Of a stretch of 64,000 bases of DNA, positions 24,989 through 34,469 are shown one piece after another (position 1 is the first letter of the stretch; each line of letters begins with the position of its first letter). A model generated the notes under the pieces. The model had not been told where the DNA came from. It saw only the letters and a program-made list of their open reading frames with translations, and did no database searches. The stretch lies in NCBI RefSeq assembly GCF_030128825.1, contig NZ_CP119127.1, positions 2,232,001 to 2,296,000 of the forward strand. The letters run 5' to 3'. The position numbers and the translations under genes are program-made. The stretch is from Sphingobium sp. WTD-1. Lineage in GTDB: Bacteria; Pseudomonadota; Alphaproteobacteria; Sphingomonadales; Sphingomonadaceae.

Positions 24989-27211
24989 ATGAAGGGGCAG
25001 TCGAAAATGGCCGTCGTGATGGCGAGCCTGCTGGTAGGCGTCGCATCTGGGACGCTGGCGGGCGTGGCCCATGCGCAGGATATGTCGGCCGGCGACATCA
25101 TCGTGACGGCGCAGAAGCGCGAACAGAATGTGCAGGATGTGCCCTTGTCGGTGCAGGTGCTGGGCGAGGCCCAGTTGCAGGCCAATGCGGTGCAGGATTT
25201 CAACGATCTGAGCCGCGTGTCGCCGTCGCTGAGCATCCGGCCGGCGGAAAATCCGGCGAGCGCCAATGTCGCGATCCGCGGTGTCGGCACCCTGGCCTTC
25301 AGCCCCGGCGTCGAGCCGAGCGTCGCGGTGATCCTGGACGATGTGGCGCTGGCCTTCCAGTCGCGCGCCTTCACCGATCTTTCCGATATCGAGCGGATCG
25401 AGGTGCTGCGCGGGCCGCAGACGACGCTTTATGGCAAGTCGGCCTCGGCCGGCCTGATCAATATCGTGTCCAAGGCGCCGACCAAGACGCTGACCGCGTC
25501 GGTGCGGGGCATGATCACCACCGATGACGAGCAACAGATCGGTGCGGTTCTTTCCGGGCCGCTGACCGACACGCTGGGTTTCCGCACCAGCGTCAACTAT
25601 GATGATTTCAAGGGCAATTCGCGCAACCTGGCCGATGGCAAGACGCTGAATGGGCGCCGCTATTTCTCCACCCGCAACAAGCTGCGCTGGAACCCGACGG
25701 CCGAGTTGCAGGCCGATCTGGCGATCGATTATGCCGATGGGCGGACGACAGCGACGCGGCCCTTCATCGAACTGGGCGACAATGCGGTCCTGCGCGGCAA
25801 TCCGGCCTTCACCCAGGATGTGTTCGCGCCGGGTATCACCGTCGGCAAGGACAATACGGACGTGTCGATCGATTTTCCGACCGGCAACACCTATAATGAT
25901 TTCGCCCAGTCGCTGCGGCTGAGCTATGATACGGGCGGGCCGACGATCATGTCGATCACCGCGCATGACCGCTACAAGTCGCATGACTGGTTCGACAGCG
26001 ACGATTCCGCGATCACCAGCTTCCAGAATTTCCAATATGGCCATTTCGACAGCGAGCAGTTCAGTCAGGAACTGCGGCTGATTTCGCCTGGCAAGGACCG
26101 GTTCCGCTATACGCTGGGTGCCTATTACAGCAATGTCGACATTGGCCGCGACTTCTATCGCGGGCCGCTCTTTTCCAACGCCAATTGGGATGCGACCAAC
26201 GGCAGCGACCTGATCGCGGGCTTTGGCCAGCTGGAATATGATCCGCTGCCCGGCACGACGCTGATCGCCGGTGGCCGCTACAGCCGGGAGAAGATCGATT
26301 ATGTGTTCACCGATCTGGCGGCCAGCCGGGTCTATGCGGGGCGCAGCAGCGACGGTTTCGGCACCTACAAGCTGGGCATCAAGCAGGATGTCGCACGCGA
26401 CATGAACCTCTATCTCACCTATGCGACCGGGCATAAGGGGCAGGCCTATGATATCTCGTCGGGCTTCAACCAGGCGCGCGCCGATGCCGGCCCGGTGAAC
26501 CCGGAAAAGTCCGACAGCCTGGAACTGGGCTTCCGGTCGCAGTTGCTGGATCGCAAGGTGACGCTGAACGTCACCGTCTTCAGTTCCAACTTTCGTGATT
26601 TCCAGACCCAGGCGGTGGAAAACCTGGCCGACGGGACGCAGAATTTCCGCCTGACCAATGTCGGCAAGGTGCGCATCCGGGGGCTGGAAATGGAAACCAG
26701 CATCCGTCCGGTGGCCGGGCTGACGATCAATGGGTCGCTCACCTATCTGGACGCCAAGTTCAGGGAATTTGCCGGCGCGGCCTGTTATGTGAACCAGACC
26801 GCGGCGCAGGGATGTGTCGGCACGCCGCCGCGCCAGGATCTGAGCGGCAAGGCGATGCTGATCTCGCCCAAGTGGAAGCTGGCGGGCAATATCGATTATG
26901 CCCAGCCGCTGGGGCAGGGGCCGCTGGAACTGGTCGCGCAGGGCGCCGTTACATGGCAGAGCAAGGTCGTGCCGCTGGACCAGAATCCGCGCACCATCCA
27001 GCCGGAATATGCGATGGTGAACATCGCGCTGGGCCTGCGCAGCGCCGACAAGTCCTGGCAGGTGATGGGCTTCATCAACAATCTGTTCGACCAGCATTAT
27101 CGCTACCTGATCAACGATGTGTCGAACCGCTACGGGACGACGGCGATCCAGGGCTATGTGCCGCGTGATTTCCATCGTTATGGCGGCATCCGCCTGAGCT
27201 ACAGCTATTGA
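24989..27211 (+). CDS. TonB-dependent outer-membrane receptor
   Basis: A 740-residue receptor with a signal peptide ending at AHAQ, a plug domain beginning IIVTAQKREQNVQDVPLSV, IERIEVLRGPQTTLYGKSAS in the plug core and a 22-strand barrel ending in aromatic residues (RLSYSY). The start at 24989 follows GGGAGAGG. A TonB box is not obvious, although the segment before the plug is where it would lie. Because it is coupled to an acetylesterase-type gene, an acetylated carbohydrate or oligosaccharide is a reasonable substrate guess; many sphingomonad receptors of this class import sugars or aromatics rather than iron. Confidence 0.85.
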   Translation: MKGQSKMAVVMASLLVGVASGTLAGVAHAQDMSAGDIIVTAQKREQNVQDVPLSVQVLGEAQLQANAVQDFNDLSRVSPSLSIRPAENPASANVAIRGVGTLAFSPGVEPSVAVILDDVALAFQSRAFTDLSDIERIEVLRGPQTTLYGKSASAGLINIVSKAPTKTLTASVRGMITTDDEQQIGAVLSGPLTDTLGFRTSVNYDDFKGNSRNLADGKTLNGRRYFSTRNKLRWNPTAELQADLAIDYADGRTTATRPFIELGDNAVLRGNPAFTQDVFAPGITVGKDNTDVSIDFPTGNTYNDFAQSLRLSYDTGGPTIMSITAHDRYKSHDWFDSDDSAITSFQNFQYGHFDSEQFSQELRLISPGKDRFRYTLGAYYSNVDIGRDFYRGPLFSNANWDATNGSDLIAGFGQLEYDPLPGTTLIAGGRYSREKIDYVFTDLAASRVYAGRSSDGFGTYKLGIKQDVARDMNLYLTYATGHKGQAYDISSGFNQARADAGPVNPEKSDSLELGFRSQLLDRKVTLNVTVFSSNFRDFQTQAVENLADGTQNFRLTNVGKVRIRGLEMETSIRPVAGLTINGSLTYLDAKFREFAGAACYVNQTAAQGCVGTPPRQDLSGKAMLISPKWKLAGNIDYAQPLGQGPLELVAQGAVTWQSKVVPLDQNPRTIQPEYAMVNIALGLRSADKSWQVMGFINNLFDQHYRYLINDVSNRYGTTAIQGYVPRDFHRYGGIRLSYSY

Positions 27212-28023
27212 ACTGGCGGGTTGTCGGACTGGGCCTGATCGCGCTGATCGGCGCGGCTGGCTCGGCCGGCGGCGCGGCGCCCTTGCCCGACATCTATGTG
27301 CTGGCCGGCCAGTCCAACATGTCCGGGCGCGGCGCCCTGACGGACCTGACCGAGGCGGAAAGGGCGCCGGTGCCGGGCGTGATGATGCTCGGCAATGACG
27401 GCATCGTCCGGCCGGCGGTGGAACCGATCGACAGTGCGGAGGGGCAGCAGGACATGGTGTCGGCGGACCGGCTGGCGACGGTCGGGCCGGGCCTGTTCTT
27501 TGGCCGCGCGCTGATCGCGCGGCAGCGGCGGCCGATCCTCCTGATCCCCTGCGCCAAGGGTGGTAGCACGATCGCGCGCTGGCGACCCGGCGGGGACCGG
27601 ACGACGCTCTATGGATCGTGCCTGGCGCGGGTGCAATCGGTTCGCGGACGGCTGGCCGGCATCCTCTGGTATCAGGGCGAGAGCGACACGGAGAATATGG
27701 CGACGGCAACCGGCTATGGCGCTGCGCTGGCCGATCTGGTCGGGCATTTCCGGCGGGATCTGGGACGGGCAGAGCTGCCGTTCCTCTTTGCGCAGATCGC
27801 CGATCGGCCGGCGGCGCCGGTGTATGTCGCGCGCTATCCGGGATGGGCGATGGTGCAGACGGCGCAGCGCGACATCGCCCTGCGCTGCGCCTATATGGTG
27901 CCGACCGGCGGCCTTGAGCGGCAGGCGGACGAACTGCATCTGGTGACCGATGCCCAGCGCCGGCTGGGCATGGCGATGGCGCGGGCGATGATGGCCTTGC
28001 AGGCGGATGGATGCGGGCGCTGA
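27208..28023 (+). CDS. SASA-family (sialate O-acetylesterase-like) carbohydrate esterase
   Basis: A 271-residue exported esterase. After a signal peptide (to about residue 24), VLAGQSNMSG at 31-40 provides nucleophile Ser36, WYQGESD is the block III-type segment, and ELHLVTDAQ near the end supplies the acidic and histidine residues. The family removes acetyl groups from sialic acids, xylan and related sugars. Translation starts at TTG overlapping the receptor's stop (TTGA), a direct coupling of the two products that suggests outer-membrane uptake followed by periplasmic deacetylation of the same ligand. Confidence 0.75.
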   Translation: MNWRVVGLGLIALIGAAGSAGGAAPLPDIYVLAGQSNMSGRGALTDLTEAERAPVPGVMMLGNDGIVRPAVEPIDSAEGQQDMVSADRLATVGPGLFFGRALIARQRRPILLIPCAKGGSTIARWRPGGDRTTLYGSCLARVQSVRGRLAGILWYQGESDTENMATATGYGAALADLVGHFRRDLGRAELPFLFAQIADRPAAPVYVARYPGWAMVQTAQRDIALRCAYMVPTGGLERQADELHLVTDAQRRLGMAMARAMMALQADGCGR

Positions 28024-28038
28024 GGCGCGCCCGCGACC

Positions 28039-29196
28039 TTATAGCGTCTTTTCGTAGACCTGATAGATCTTGTTGACCCTGGATTCGATGGCGTCGGCGA
28101 TCGCGTTCATGCCCTGATTATCGTCCAGCACCCAGCCGATCTCGCCGCGCGTCGCACTGTAATGGGCCAGAGCGTTGCGACGGATATATTCGATCATCAT
28201 GAAGGCGAGCTGGCTGGCCATGCGGGTCGATTGCAGCCGCTGGACCACGCCCATCAGCGGCACGCGCATCGTGCTGACCTGCGGCTTGCGCAGCCAGCGC
28301 AGCAGCTTGATCCAGCCGAACGGGAAGAGTGAACCGTTGAGCGGCTTCAACGCCTCGTTGAGGTCGGGCAGGGTCATCATGAAGGCGACGGGTTCGCCTT
28401 CCAGCTCCGCGATCATGATCAGATCCTCGAACACCAGCGGCTTGAGCTTCTTGCCGGTGAAGGCGACTTCGGCGTCGGTGATCGGCACGAAGCCCCAATT
28501 CTTGCCCCAGGCGTCGTTGAGGATGCCCAGGATGATCGCGGCTTCCTGATCGAATTTCGACTTGTCGACCTTGCGGATGGTGATGCGCGCGCTTTTTTCG
28601 CCCGAAGCGACGATGCGCTCGATTAGCGGCGGGAAATTCTTCGTGATGTCGAGTTCATAGGTCTTGAGCTGCTTGACCGGCTGATAGCCGGCGCCCTCGA
28701 CCATCGGCTGATAGGCGGCGCTGTTATGACCCATCATCACCGTCGGCGGATGGTCATGGCCCTGGATCAGCAGGCCGGGCTCTTCCCAGATCGACAGCGA
28801 GATCGGGCCGAGCACGCGGGTCATCCCCTTGGCCTTGAGCCAGCCTTCGGCCGCGGCGATCAGGGCGGCGCCGGTTTCGGCATCTTCCGCCTCGAACAGG
28901 CCGAAATTACCGGTGCCCGGACCCATGCCCTGTTCGACCGGCTGGGCCAGCGCCAGCTTGTCGAAATGCGCGGAAATGCGGCCGACCACCTTGTTTCCGC
29001 GCCGGGCGAGGAAATATTGGGCCTCGGCATGGTCGAAGAAGGGATTCTTGCCCGGCGTCAGCAGGCCGTAGACTTCGGACTTGAGCGGCGGCACCCAATT
29101 GGGATCATTGGCGTAGAGCCGCCAGGGCAGGTCGACAAAGGCCTTGAGATCGGCCTTGGAGGAAACGGGGGTGATGAGGAGATCGGTTGATGCCAC
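28039..29196 (-). CDS. GNAT-like acyltransferase family protein
   Basis: A 385-residue soluble protein. The N-terminal part (AFVDLPWRLYANDPNWVPPL, then AQYFLARRGNKVVGRISAHFD) has the beta-strand layout of GNAT N-acyltransferases, and the C-terminal part carries a second such half (EDLIMIAELEGEPVAFMMTLPDLNEAL, then RGEIGWVLDDNQGMNAIADAI). Proteins of this size are usually annotated only as N-acetyltransferase or hypothetical. The substrate is unknown. It converges on the esterase gene (15 bases between stops) and is transcribed away from the desaturase gene. Confidence 0.65.
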   Translation of the reverse strand: MASTDLLITPVSSKADLKAFVDLPWRLYANDPNWVPPLKSEVYGLLTPGKNPFFDHAEAQYFLARRGNKVVGRISAHFDKLALAQPVEQGMGPGTGNFGLFEAEDAETGAALIAAAEGWLKAKGMTRVLGPISLSIWEEPGLLIQGHDHPPTVMMGHNSAAYQPMVEGAGYQPVKQLKTYELDITKNFPPLIERIVASGEKSARITIRKVDKSKFDQEAAIILGILNDAWGKNWGFVPITDAEVAFTGKKLKPLVFEDLIMIAELEGEPVAFMMTLPDLNEALKPLNGSLFPFGWIKLLRWLRKPQVSTMRVPLMGVVQRLQSTRMASQLAFMMIEYIRRNALAHYSATRGEIGWVLDDNQGMNAIADAIESRVNKIYQVYEKTL

Positions 29197-29293
29197 GGCG
29201 CAGGCCCTTGAAGAAATGTGTCGAGCAGTTCGGCGCTTGTTTGCGGAATGTCAATCTCGGGCCGGGGCAGGGGCGCTAAGAGTCGGTCTGGAA

Positions 29294-29424
29294 ATGCGCC
29301 TCTGGCGCATCTGTACCGGCCTACATCCGCACCCGGCCACCCAGACATGGTAACCTGATGGGAGGTCGGGTGGGGGTGTGGGCCGGTGCGGCGCTTGAAA
29401 ATGCGCTCTTTCGCGCATTTTCAA
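29294..29424. repeat. Two ATGCGC hairpins between the acyltransferase and desaturase genes
   Basis: A first dyad, ATGCGCC/GGCGCAT, lies at 29294-29310. A second, perfect 12-bp dyad TTGAAAATGCGC/GCGCATTTTCAA with a 6-base loop, lies at 29395-29424. The 5' UTR of the desaturase would contain the second if transcription starts upstream of it. Both share an AAATGCGC core, so they may be related repeat units. Confidence 0.6.
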
Positions 29425-29497
29425 ACAGCCCAAGCCGGGGTGAATATGTCACGTTGCTGCCACGATTGCAGCGCATTTGGAGTGTAGGGAAGGCAGC

Positions 29498-30565
29498 ATG
29501 ACTGTGCATGATCCCATATTGGCCGCCGCGTCGCGCACGCGGTCGGCTATACCCGACGATACGAAGATGCTGCGCGCTGCCGCGGATCTGACGCGCACCC
29601 TGTCGACCGCGAACCCGGCCATATACTGGCCGGACATGCTGGCGTCGGCGCTGATCGGCTATGGCGCGCTGGCCGGCGCGATTCTGGTCCAGAATGTGGC
29701 GATCGCGATCGGCTGCGCCCTGTTGTCAATGATGGCGCTCTATCGCGCGGCCAGCTTCATCCACGAGCTGACCCATATCCGCAAGGGCGCGCTGCCCGGC
29801 TTCCGCTTCGGCTGGAACCTGCTGGTCGGCATTCCGCTGATGATCCCGTCCTTCCTGTATGAAGGCGTGCATACCCAGCATCATGCCCGCACCCGTTATG
29901 GCACGGCGGAAGACCCGGAATATCTGCCGCTGGCGCTGATGAAGCCCTGGTCGCTGCCCTTGTTCATCGTGGTTGCCGCGCTGGCGCCGATCGGCCTGAT
30001 CCTGCGCTTCGGCGTGCTGACGCCGCTCAGCCTGATCATCCCGCCGCTGCGGCGCAAGGTGGTGGCGGAATTTTCGGCGCTGTCGATCAATCCCGCCTAT
30101 CGCCGCCGCGCGCCCGAGGGCGAGTTCGCCCGCATGTGGCATTGGCAGGAAGCGGGCGCCTGCCTGTTCGCGCTGGCGCTGGTCGGCAGCGTGTTTGCCT
30201 TCGGCTGGAAGCCTTTGCTCGTCTATATGGCGATCCATTCGGCGATGACCGTCATCAACCAGTTGCGCACTCTGGTCGCTCATCTGTGGGAGAATGAGGG
30301 CGAGGCGATGACCGTGACGGCGCAATATCTGGATTCGGTCAATGTGCCGCCGCCCGGCACGCTGCCCGAACTGTGGGCGCCGGTCGGCCTGCGCTATCAT
30401 GCGTTGCACCACCTGCTGCCGAGCGTGCCCTATCATAATCTGGCGGCCGCCCATCGCCAGCTGATGGCGACGCTCGACATCGACTCGCCCTATCGCCAGG
30501 GCAATTATACCGGGATGTTCCCGCTGGTCGCCAAGATCGCCCGGAGCACGATGCACGCGCGCTGA
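29498..30565 (+). CDS. Membrane fatty acid desaturase
   Basis: A 355-residue membrane protein with the three histidine boxes of desaturases: HELTH at 89-93, HTQHH at 125-129 and HALHH at 301-305, coordinating a di-iron site. Four hydrophobic spans are visible. It introduces a double bond or related modification into an acyl chain and so adjusts membrane fluidity; position and substrate cannot be told. The start at 29498 follows GGGAAGG; an upstream ATG adding seven residues is less likely. A rho-independent terminator follows. Confidence 0.85.
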   Translation: MTVHDPILAAASRTRSAIPDDTKMLRAAADLTRTLSTANPAIYWPDMLASALIGYGALAGAILVQNVAIAIGCALLSMMALYRAASFIHELTHIRKGALPGFRFGWNLLVGIPLMIPSFLYEGVHTQHHARTRYGTAEDPEYLPLALMKPWSLPLFIVVAALAPIGLILRFGVLTPLSLIIPPLRRKVVAEFSALSINPAYRRRAPEGEFARMWHWQEAGACLFALALVGSVFAFGWKPLLVYMAIHSAMTVINQLRTLVAHLWENEGEAMTVTAQYLDSVNVPPPGTLPELWAPVGLRYHALHHLLPSVPYHNLAAAHRQLMATLDIDSPYRQGNYTGMFPLVAKIARSTMHAR

Positions 30566-30585
30566 TCGCGGCGGATCGGGACAGG

Positions 30586-30616
30586 AAAAAGGTCGGTGGA
30601 AACGCCGGCCTTTTTT
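30586..30616 (+). terminator. Rho-independent terminator after the desaturase
   Basis: AAAAAGGTCGG pairs with CCGGCCTTTTT (one G-T wobble) around a short loop (TGGAAACG), ending in six T residues. It begins 20 bases after the stop codon. Confidence 0.85.
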
Positions 30617-30815
30617 GTGGGTGACGGGGGCTGAGGCGGCGCGACATGGCGGATCTCGTCGCGATCATATGCGCTTCGCGCTTCCAGGCCTGCGCCCTAT
30701 CTGTCTGCTTTTATTGCGAACGATGTGCAGATGATTCATGACAAATCGGATCGGATCGGCAACAAAGGCGGGTCTGTAGCGTTCGCGCAGTTGTTTCCGT
30801 GATCGGGAGTTTGCC

Positions 30816-31352
30816 ATGAAGACCGCCGCCTTGTTCCTTGCCCTGCCTCTGCTCGCTGCCGTGACGGCCTGTGCCGCGACCAGCCAGAGCGCGCCCGCTG
30901 CGCCGACCGCCAAGGCCAAGCTGGCCGCTGGCGATGGCAGCGCGCGTGGTACTGCCGTCGTGACCCAGGCCGGCGACGGACTGCATGTGGTGGTGAAAGC
31001 TCAGGGTCTGACGCCGGGCATCCATGCGGTGCATATCCACACCACCGGCGTCTGCACCGGTCCGGACTTCACCAGCGCGGGTGGCCATTGGAACCCGACC
31101 AGCCACCAGCATGGCAAGGATAATCCGCAGGGCATGCATATGGGCGACATGCCCAACATGCAGGCCAAGCCGGATGGCAGCGGCGAGATCGAATATGTGG
31201 TGCCGGGCGGCACGATCAGCGACGGCGCAACGCCGCTGCTGGATGCCGACGGCGCGGCCATCGTGATCCACGCCCAGGCCGATGATTACAAGAGCGACCC
31301 GACCGGCAATGCCGGCGGCCGCGTCGCCTGTGGCGTGCTGAGCGTCGGCTGA
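30816..31352 (+). CDS. sodC: Periplasmic Cu/Zn superoxide dismutase, lipoprotein type
   Basis: A 178-residue SodC. The leader ends in VTAC, a lipobox placing the lipidated cysteine at 19. Copper and zinc ligands are present: His73/His75 (VHIH), His91 (GGHWNP), a histidine in SHQHG, Asp111 and His152 (VIHAQADD), and Cys80 with the cysteine in GGRVACGV forms the usual disulfide. It removes superoxide in the periplasm. The histidine/methionine-rich loop MHMGDMPNMQ may help metal loading. It stands alone, about 200 bases after the desaturase terminator. Confidence 0.92.
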   Translation: MKTAALFLALPLLAAVTACAATSQSAPAAPTAKAKLAAGDGSARGTAVVTQAGDGLHVVVKAQGLTPGIHAVHIHTTGVCTGPDFTSAGGHWNPTSHQHGKDNPQGMHMGDMPNMQAKPDGSGEIEYVVPGGTISDGATPLLDADGAAIVIHAQADDYKSDPTGNAGGRVACGVLSVG

Positions 31353-31376
31353 GGCCTGATTGCCCCGGCGCCTGCG

Positions 31377-31934
31377 TCAATCGTCGCGGGTGCCGGCATT
31401 GCCGTCGGCACGATAGGTTTCGACCGCATGATAGCTGGAGCCGGCATGGCCGAGCCGGCTTTCATAGAGGCTGAATTGGTTCACCGTGAACGCGGGTGAG
31501 GCAAAGCTGGCATGCAACGCCAGGAAAGGCGCGATGTCGCCGCCGTGCCGGCTGAAGCGGGCGACGGTGATGTGCGGCAGATAGGCGCGGGTTTCGGGCG
31601 CAATGCCGGCCGATACGCAGGCGCGATCCACCTTGGCATGAAGATGGGCGAGCGGATCGCGTGGCTGCACCCCGGCCCATAATGTGTCGACCACGCCCCG
31701 CCGGTCGAAATAGCCGGCCCCGGCAAGCGCAATGTCGAACGGCGTGAAGCGGACGCCGGCAAGGGCATCGGCGATATCGCCCGCCTGATGGCGGTCTACC
31801 TCTCCGATGAAACGCAGGGTCAGGTGAAGCTGGCTGTCATCCTGCCAGCGCGCGCCGGGGACGCCGGCCATCTGGGCCAGAAGCTGGCTACGGATGGTGG
31901 CGGGCGGCCGGATGGCAATAAACAGGCGGTGCAT
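31377..31934 (-). CDS. thpR: RNA 2',3'-cyclic phosphodiesterase (LigT/ThpR)
   Basis: A 185-residue 2H phosphoesterase. The two catalytic motifs HLTL (37-40) and HITV (121-124) are present with family spacing, and MHRLFIAIRPP is the usual N terminus. ThpR opens 2',3'-cyclic phosphates to 2'-phosphates on RNA and can ligate tRNA halves in vitro. It converges on sodC with 24 bases between stops. The next gene on this strand, lptG, ends 81 bases upstream. Confidence 0.88.
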   Translation of the reverse strand: MHRLFIAIRPPATIRSQLLAQMAGVPGARWQDDSQLHLTLRFIGEVDRHQAGDIADALAGVRFTPFDIALAGAGYFDRRGVVDTLWAGVQPRDPLAHLHAKVDRACVSAGIAPETRAYLPHITVARFSRHGGDIAPFLALHASFASPAFTVNQFSLYESRLGHAGSSYHAVETYRADGNAGTRDD

Positions 31935-32015
31935 GAAGGATAGATAGGGACGCAGAGGTGGCGCGAATAGGGGGCGATTGGGGTGTCCAGAGGCGATCGA
32001 GGATGGAATGCTGCG

Positions 32016-33116
32016 CTATTCCTCGGTTCTGAACAGCACCGTCTCGCCGAGCAGCAGGAAGAGGAGGAAGGGCGCCCAGGCGGCGAGGATCGGCGGGTAG
32101 GCACCGAGATTGCCCATGGCGAGCGAGAAATTGTCGGCGACGAAATAGGCGAAGCCCAGCGCCATGCCCATTACCGCGCGCAGGAAGAGCTGGCCCGAGC
32201 GGGCGAGGCCGAAGGCGGCGACCGAGCCCAGGATCGGCATCAGCACCGCCGAGAGCGGCCCGGACAGCTTGTGCCACAGACTGCCTTCCAGTTCGGCGGT
32301 CGGACGGCCAGCATCGTGCAAGTCGCCGATCGCCGCCTGCAACTCCCTGAAAGTCAGGGCATCGGGATCAACCTTGGCCAGGGTAAACTGGTCGGGTCGG
32401 ATATCGCTGCCGAAGCGGACGGTGCCGACACTCTGGAGCGTGCCGCGGGCGACATCGAACTGGCGCGCGCCTTCCAGCACCCAGCCTTTGCTGGCAGCGT
32501 CATAATGGCCCTTGGGCGCGGTGATGATGGTGGTAAGGCTGTTGTTGATGCGATTGAAGATCTCGACCCCGCGCAATTGCACATTCTGGCCATGGCCGGC
32601 GACGATTTTGGCCGTGACCAGATTATTGCCGTCACGCACCCAGGGGTTTGTCTTGATGCCGCTGTCCGTCGGCACCGGGCCGAAGTCCACCGCCTGCCAA
32701 GCGCTGAGCATCGCGGTCGAGCGGGCGACGATCCGTTCGTTGAAGGCGTAGCTGAGCAGCGCGACGCCGAAGGCCGCCGCGACCAGAGGCGCGAGGATCT
32801 GTTGGGCGGAAAGACCCGCCGCCTTCATCGCGATGATCTCGCTATTCTGGTTGAGTGTCGCCAGCATGATGAGCGTGCCGAGCAGCACCGAGAAGGGCAG
32901 GAAACGGGCGACGATCTGGGGCGCGCGCAGGCCGACATAATGCCAGAGTTGCGCGTCGCCATTGCCCGGATAGGCAAGGATGTCGCCCGAATTGCCGAGC
33001 AGGTCGAGCATCTGGAGCACGACCACCAGCATAGCCAGCACGGCGAGCGTGCGGGTCAGGAACAGGCGCACCATGTACCAGCTGACCTGGCGCGAGGGGA
33101 AGAAATCGAACTGCAT
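32016..33116 (-). CDS. lptG: LPS export ABC transporter permease LptG
   Basis: A 366-residue permease with six membrane helices, three on each side of a periplasmic beta-jellyroll domain (about residues 130-260). The blocks MLDLLGNSGDILA, LPFSVLLGTLIMLATLNQNSE and the C-terminal GMALGFAYFVADNFSLAMG fit LptG. With LptF and LptB it extracts lipopolysaccharide from the inner membrane. The start at 33116 (MQFDFFPSRQ) lies four bases after the lptF stop, so the two subunits are translated together. Confidence 0.92.
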   Translation of the reverse strand: MQFDFFPSRQVSWYMVRLFLTRTLAVLAMLVVVLQMLDLLGNSGDILAYPGNGDAQLWHYVGLRAPQIVARFLPFSVLLGTLIMLATLNQNSEIIAMKAAGLSAQQILAPLVAAAFGVALLSYAFNERIVARSTAMLSAWQAVDFGPVPTDSGIKTNPWVRDGNNLVTAKIVAGHGQNVQLRGVEIFNRINNSLTTIITAPKGHYDAASKGWVLEGARQFDVARGTLQSVGTVRFGSDIRPDQFTLAKVDPDALTFRELQAAIGDLHDAGRPTAELEGSLWHKLSGPLSAVLMPILGSVAAFGLARSGQLFLRAVMGMALGFAYFVADNFSLAMGNLGAYPPILAAWAPFLLFLLLGETVLFRTEE

Positions 33117-33120
33117 GGGG

Positions 33121-34332
33121 TCAGGCTGCTCCCTTGGCGGGCTCGCCACGTCGCGTCACGAAGCGCAGCAGGCGGCCGACCTGCTTGCCGAGCTTGGCAA
33201 AGGCGAATTCGAGCGCCGCGATCGGCTGGCCACCGGGGCGATGGGCGATGACATGATACATCCAGAAGATCAGGCCCGATGCCAGCAGGAACGGCCCCCA
33301 TAGCGCGATGATCGGATCGATCTTGCCGAGCGAGCCGATGCTTTCGCCATATTGGTTGATCTTGTGATAGGTGACGATGAAGACGATCGAGAGGAATACG
33401 CCGAGCGCCGAGGTCGAGCGCTTGGGCGGGATCGCGAAGGCGAGCGCGGCCATCGGCAGCAACATCATCATCACCACTTCGACCATGCGGAAATGGAAGT
33501 TGGAACGGATTTCGTTGCGCAGCTTGATCGGCGTAGCGGGATCACGCCCCATCGAGAAGAGTTCGGGCAGGGTCTTTTCCCGATCGACGTCGCGGCCACG
33601 GAAATTCTCGATCTGCGGCAGGTCGATCGGCAGATCGTGGCTGGAGAAAGAGAGGACGCGCGGCGTCTTGTACTTGGGCGCGTCGTTCACCAGCACGCCG
33701 TCACGCAGGCGGAAGATGATGGTGTCGGGATCGTCAGTGGCGAGGAAGGCCCCCTGGGCAGCCGTGACCGCGACCGACTGTCCATCCTTGCCGACGGCGC
33801 GGACGAAGATGCCGCGCAGGTTGCGTCCTTCGTCCAGGCTGCGTTCGATCCGCATGGTCATGCGCTTGCCCAGGCTGGTGAACTCACCGACCTTGATTGA
33901 GGCGCCGAGCGCGCCCGAGCGCAATTCGAAGCGCAGCGCTTCATAGGCGTGGCGGGACAAGGGCTGGACCCAGCCGACAATGCCGAGGTTCAGCAGGGCA
34001 AGGGCGAAGGCGAACATGTAGGGGACGCGCAGCAGCCGGCCATAGGACAGGCCAACGGCGCGCATCACGTCGAGTTCGGACGATGTGGCGAGCTTGCGGA
34101 AGGCGAGCAGGATGCCGAGCATCAGCCCGATCGGAATGCCGAGCGAGAGATATTCGGGCAGCATGTTGGCGAGCATGCGCCACACGACGCTGACGGGGCC
34201 GCCCTCGGCCGCGACAAAATCGAACAGGCTCAACATCTTGTCGAGCACCAGCAGCATCGCGGCGATCACCAGGGTGCCAAGCAGCGGCAGCGCGATCAGG
34301 CGGGCGAGATATCGGTCGATGGCGGTCAGCAT
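33121..34332 (-). CDS. lptF: LPS export ABC transporter permease LptF
   Basis: A 403-residue permease paired with LptG. The N-terminal MLTAIDRYLARLIALPLLGT and the following helices, the large periplasmic domain, and the C-terminal AFAIPPKRSTSALGVFLSIV match LptF. The ATG at 34332 is chosen by similarity to the family N terminus; ATGs at 34353 and 34359 are alternatives with equally poor ribosome binding sites. The gene is divergent from a DUF2141 gene and leads the lptF-lptG operon. Confidence 0.9.
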   Translation of the reverse strand: MLTAIDRYLARLIALPLLGTLVIAAMLLVLDKMLSLFDFVAAEGGPVSVVWRMLANMLPEYLSLGIPIGLMLGILLAFRKLATSSELDVMRAVGLSYGRLLRVPYMFAFALALLNLGIVGWVQPLSRHAYEALRFELRSGALGASIKVGEFTSLGKRMTMRIERSLDEGRNLRGIFVRAVGKDGQSVAVTAAQGAFLATDDPDTIIFRLRDGVLVNDAPKYKTPRVLSFSSHDLPIDLPQIENFRGRDVDREKTLPELFSMGRDPATPIKLRNEIRSNFHFRMVEVVMMMLLPMAALAFAIPPKRSTSALGVFLSIVFIVTYHKINQYGESIGSLGKIDPIIALWGPFLLASGLIFWMYHVIAHRPGGQPIAALEFAFAKLGKQVGRLLRFVTRRGEPAKGAA

Positions 34333-34469
34333 TTCTCTATGTCGTCGTCCCATCACCATGTTTTGGCCGCAAACCCCGCCCATATGCGAGTCAGCTAATA
34401 AAAGAGTCGCGGGGCGAACAGGGGCTCGCCGCTCGATCATGTCGGGCGGCTATAGCTTCCAGGAGTCTG

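Noticed and set aside
24860..27709. 949-codon minus-strand open frame opposite the TonB receptor and esterase
   Set aside because: Arginine/proline-rich shadow of two well-supported genes.
31983..33251. 422-codon plus-strand open frame opposite lptG
   Set aside because: Glutamine/glutamate/histidine-rich antisense composition without family motifs.
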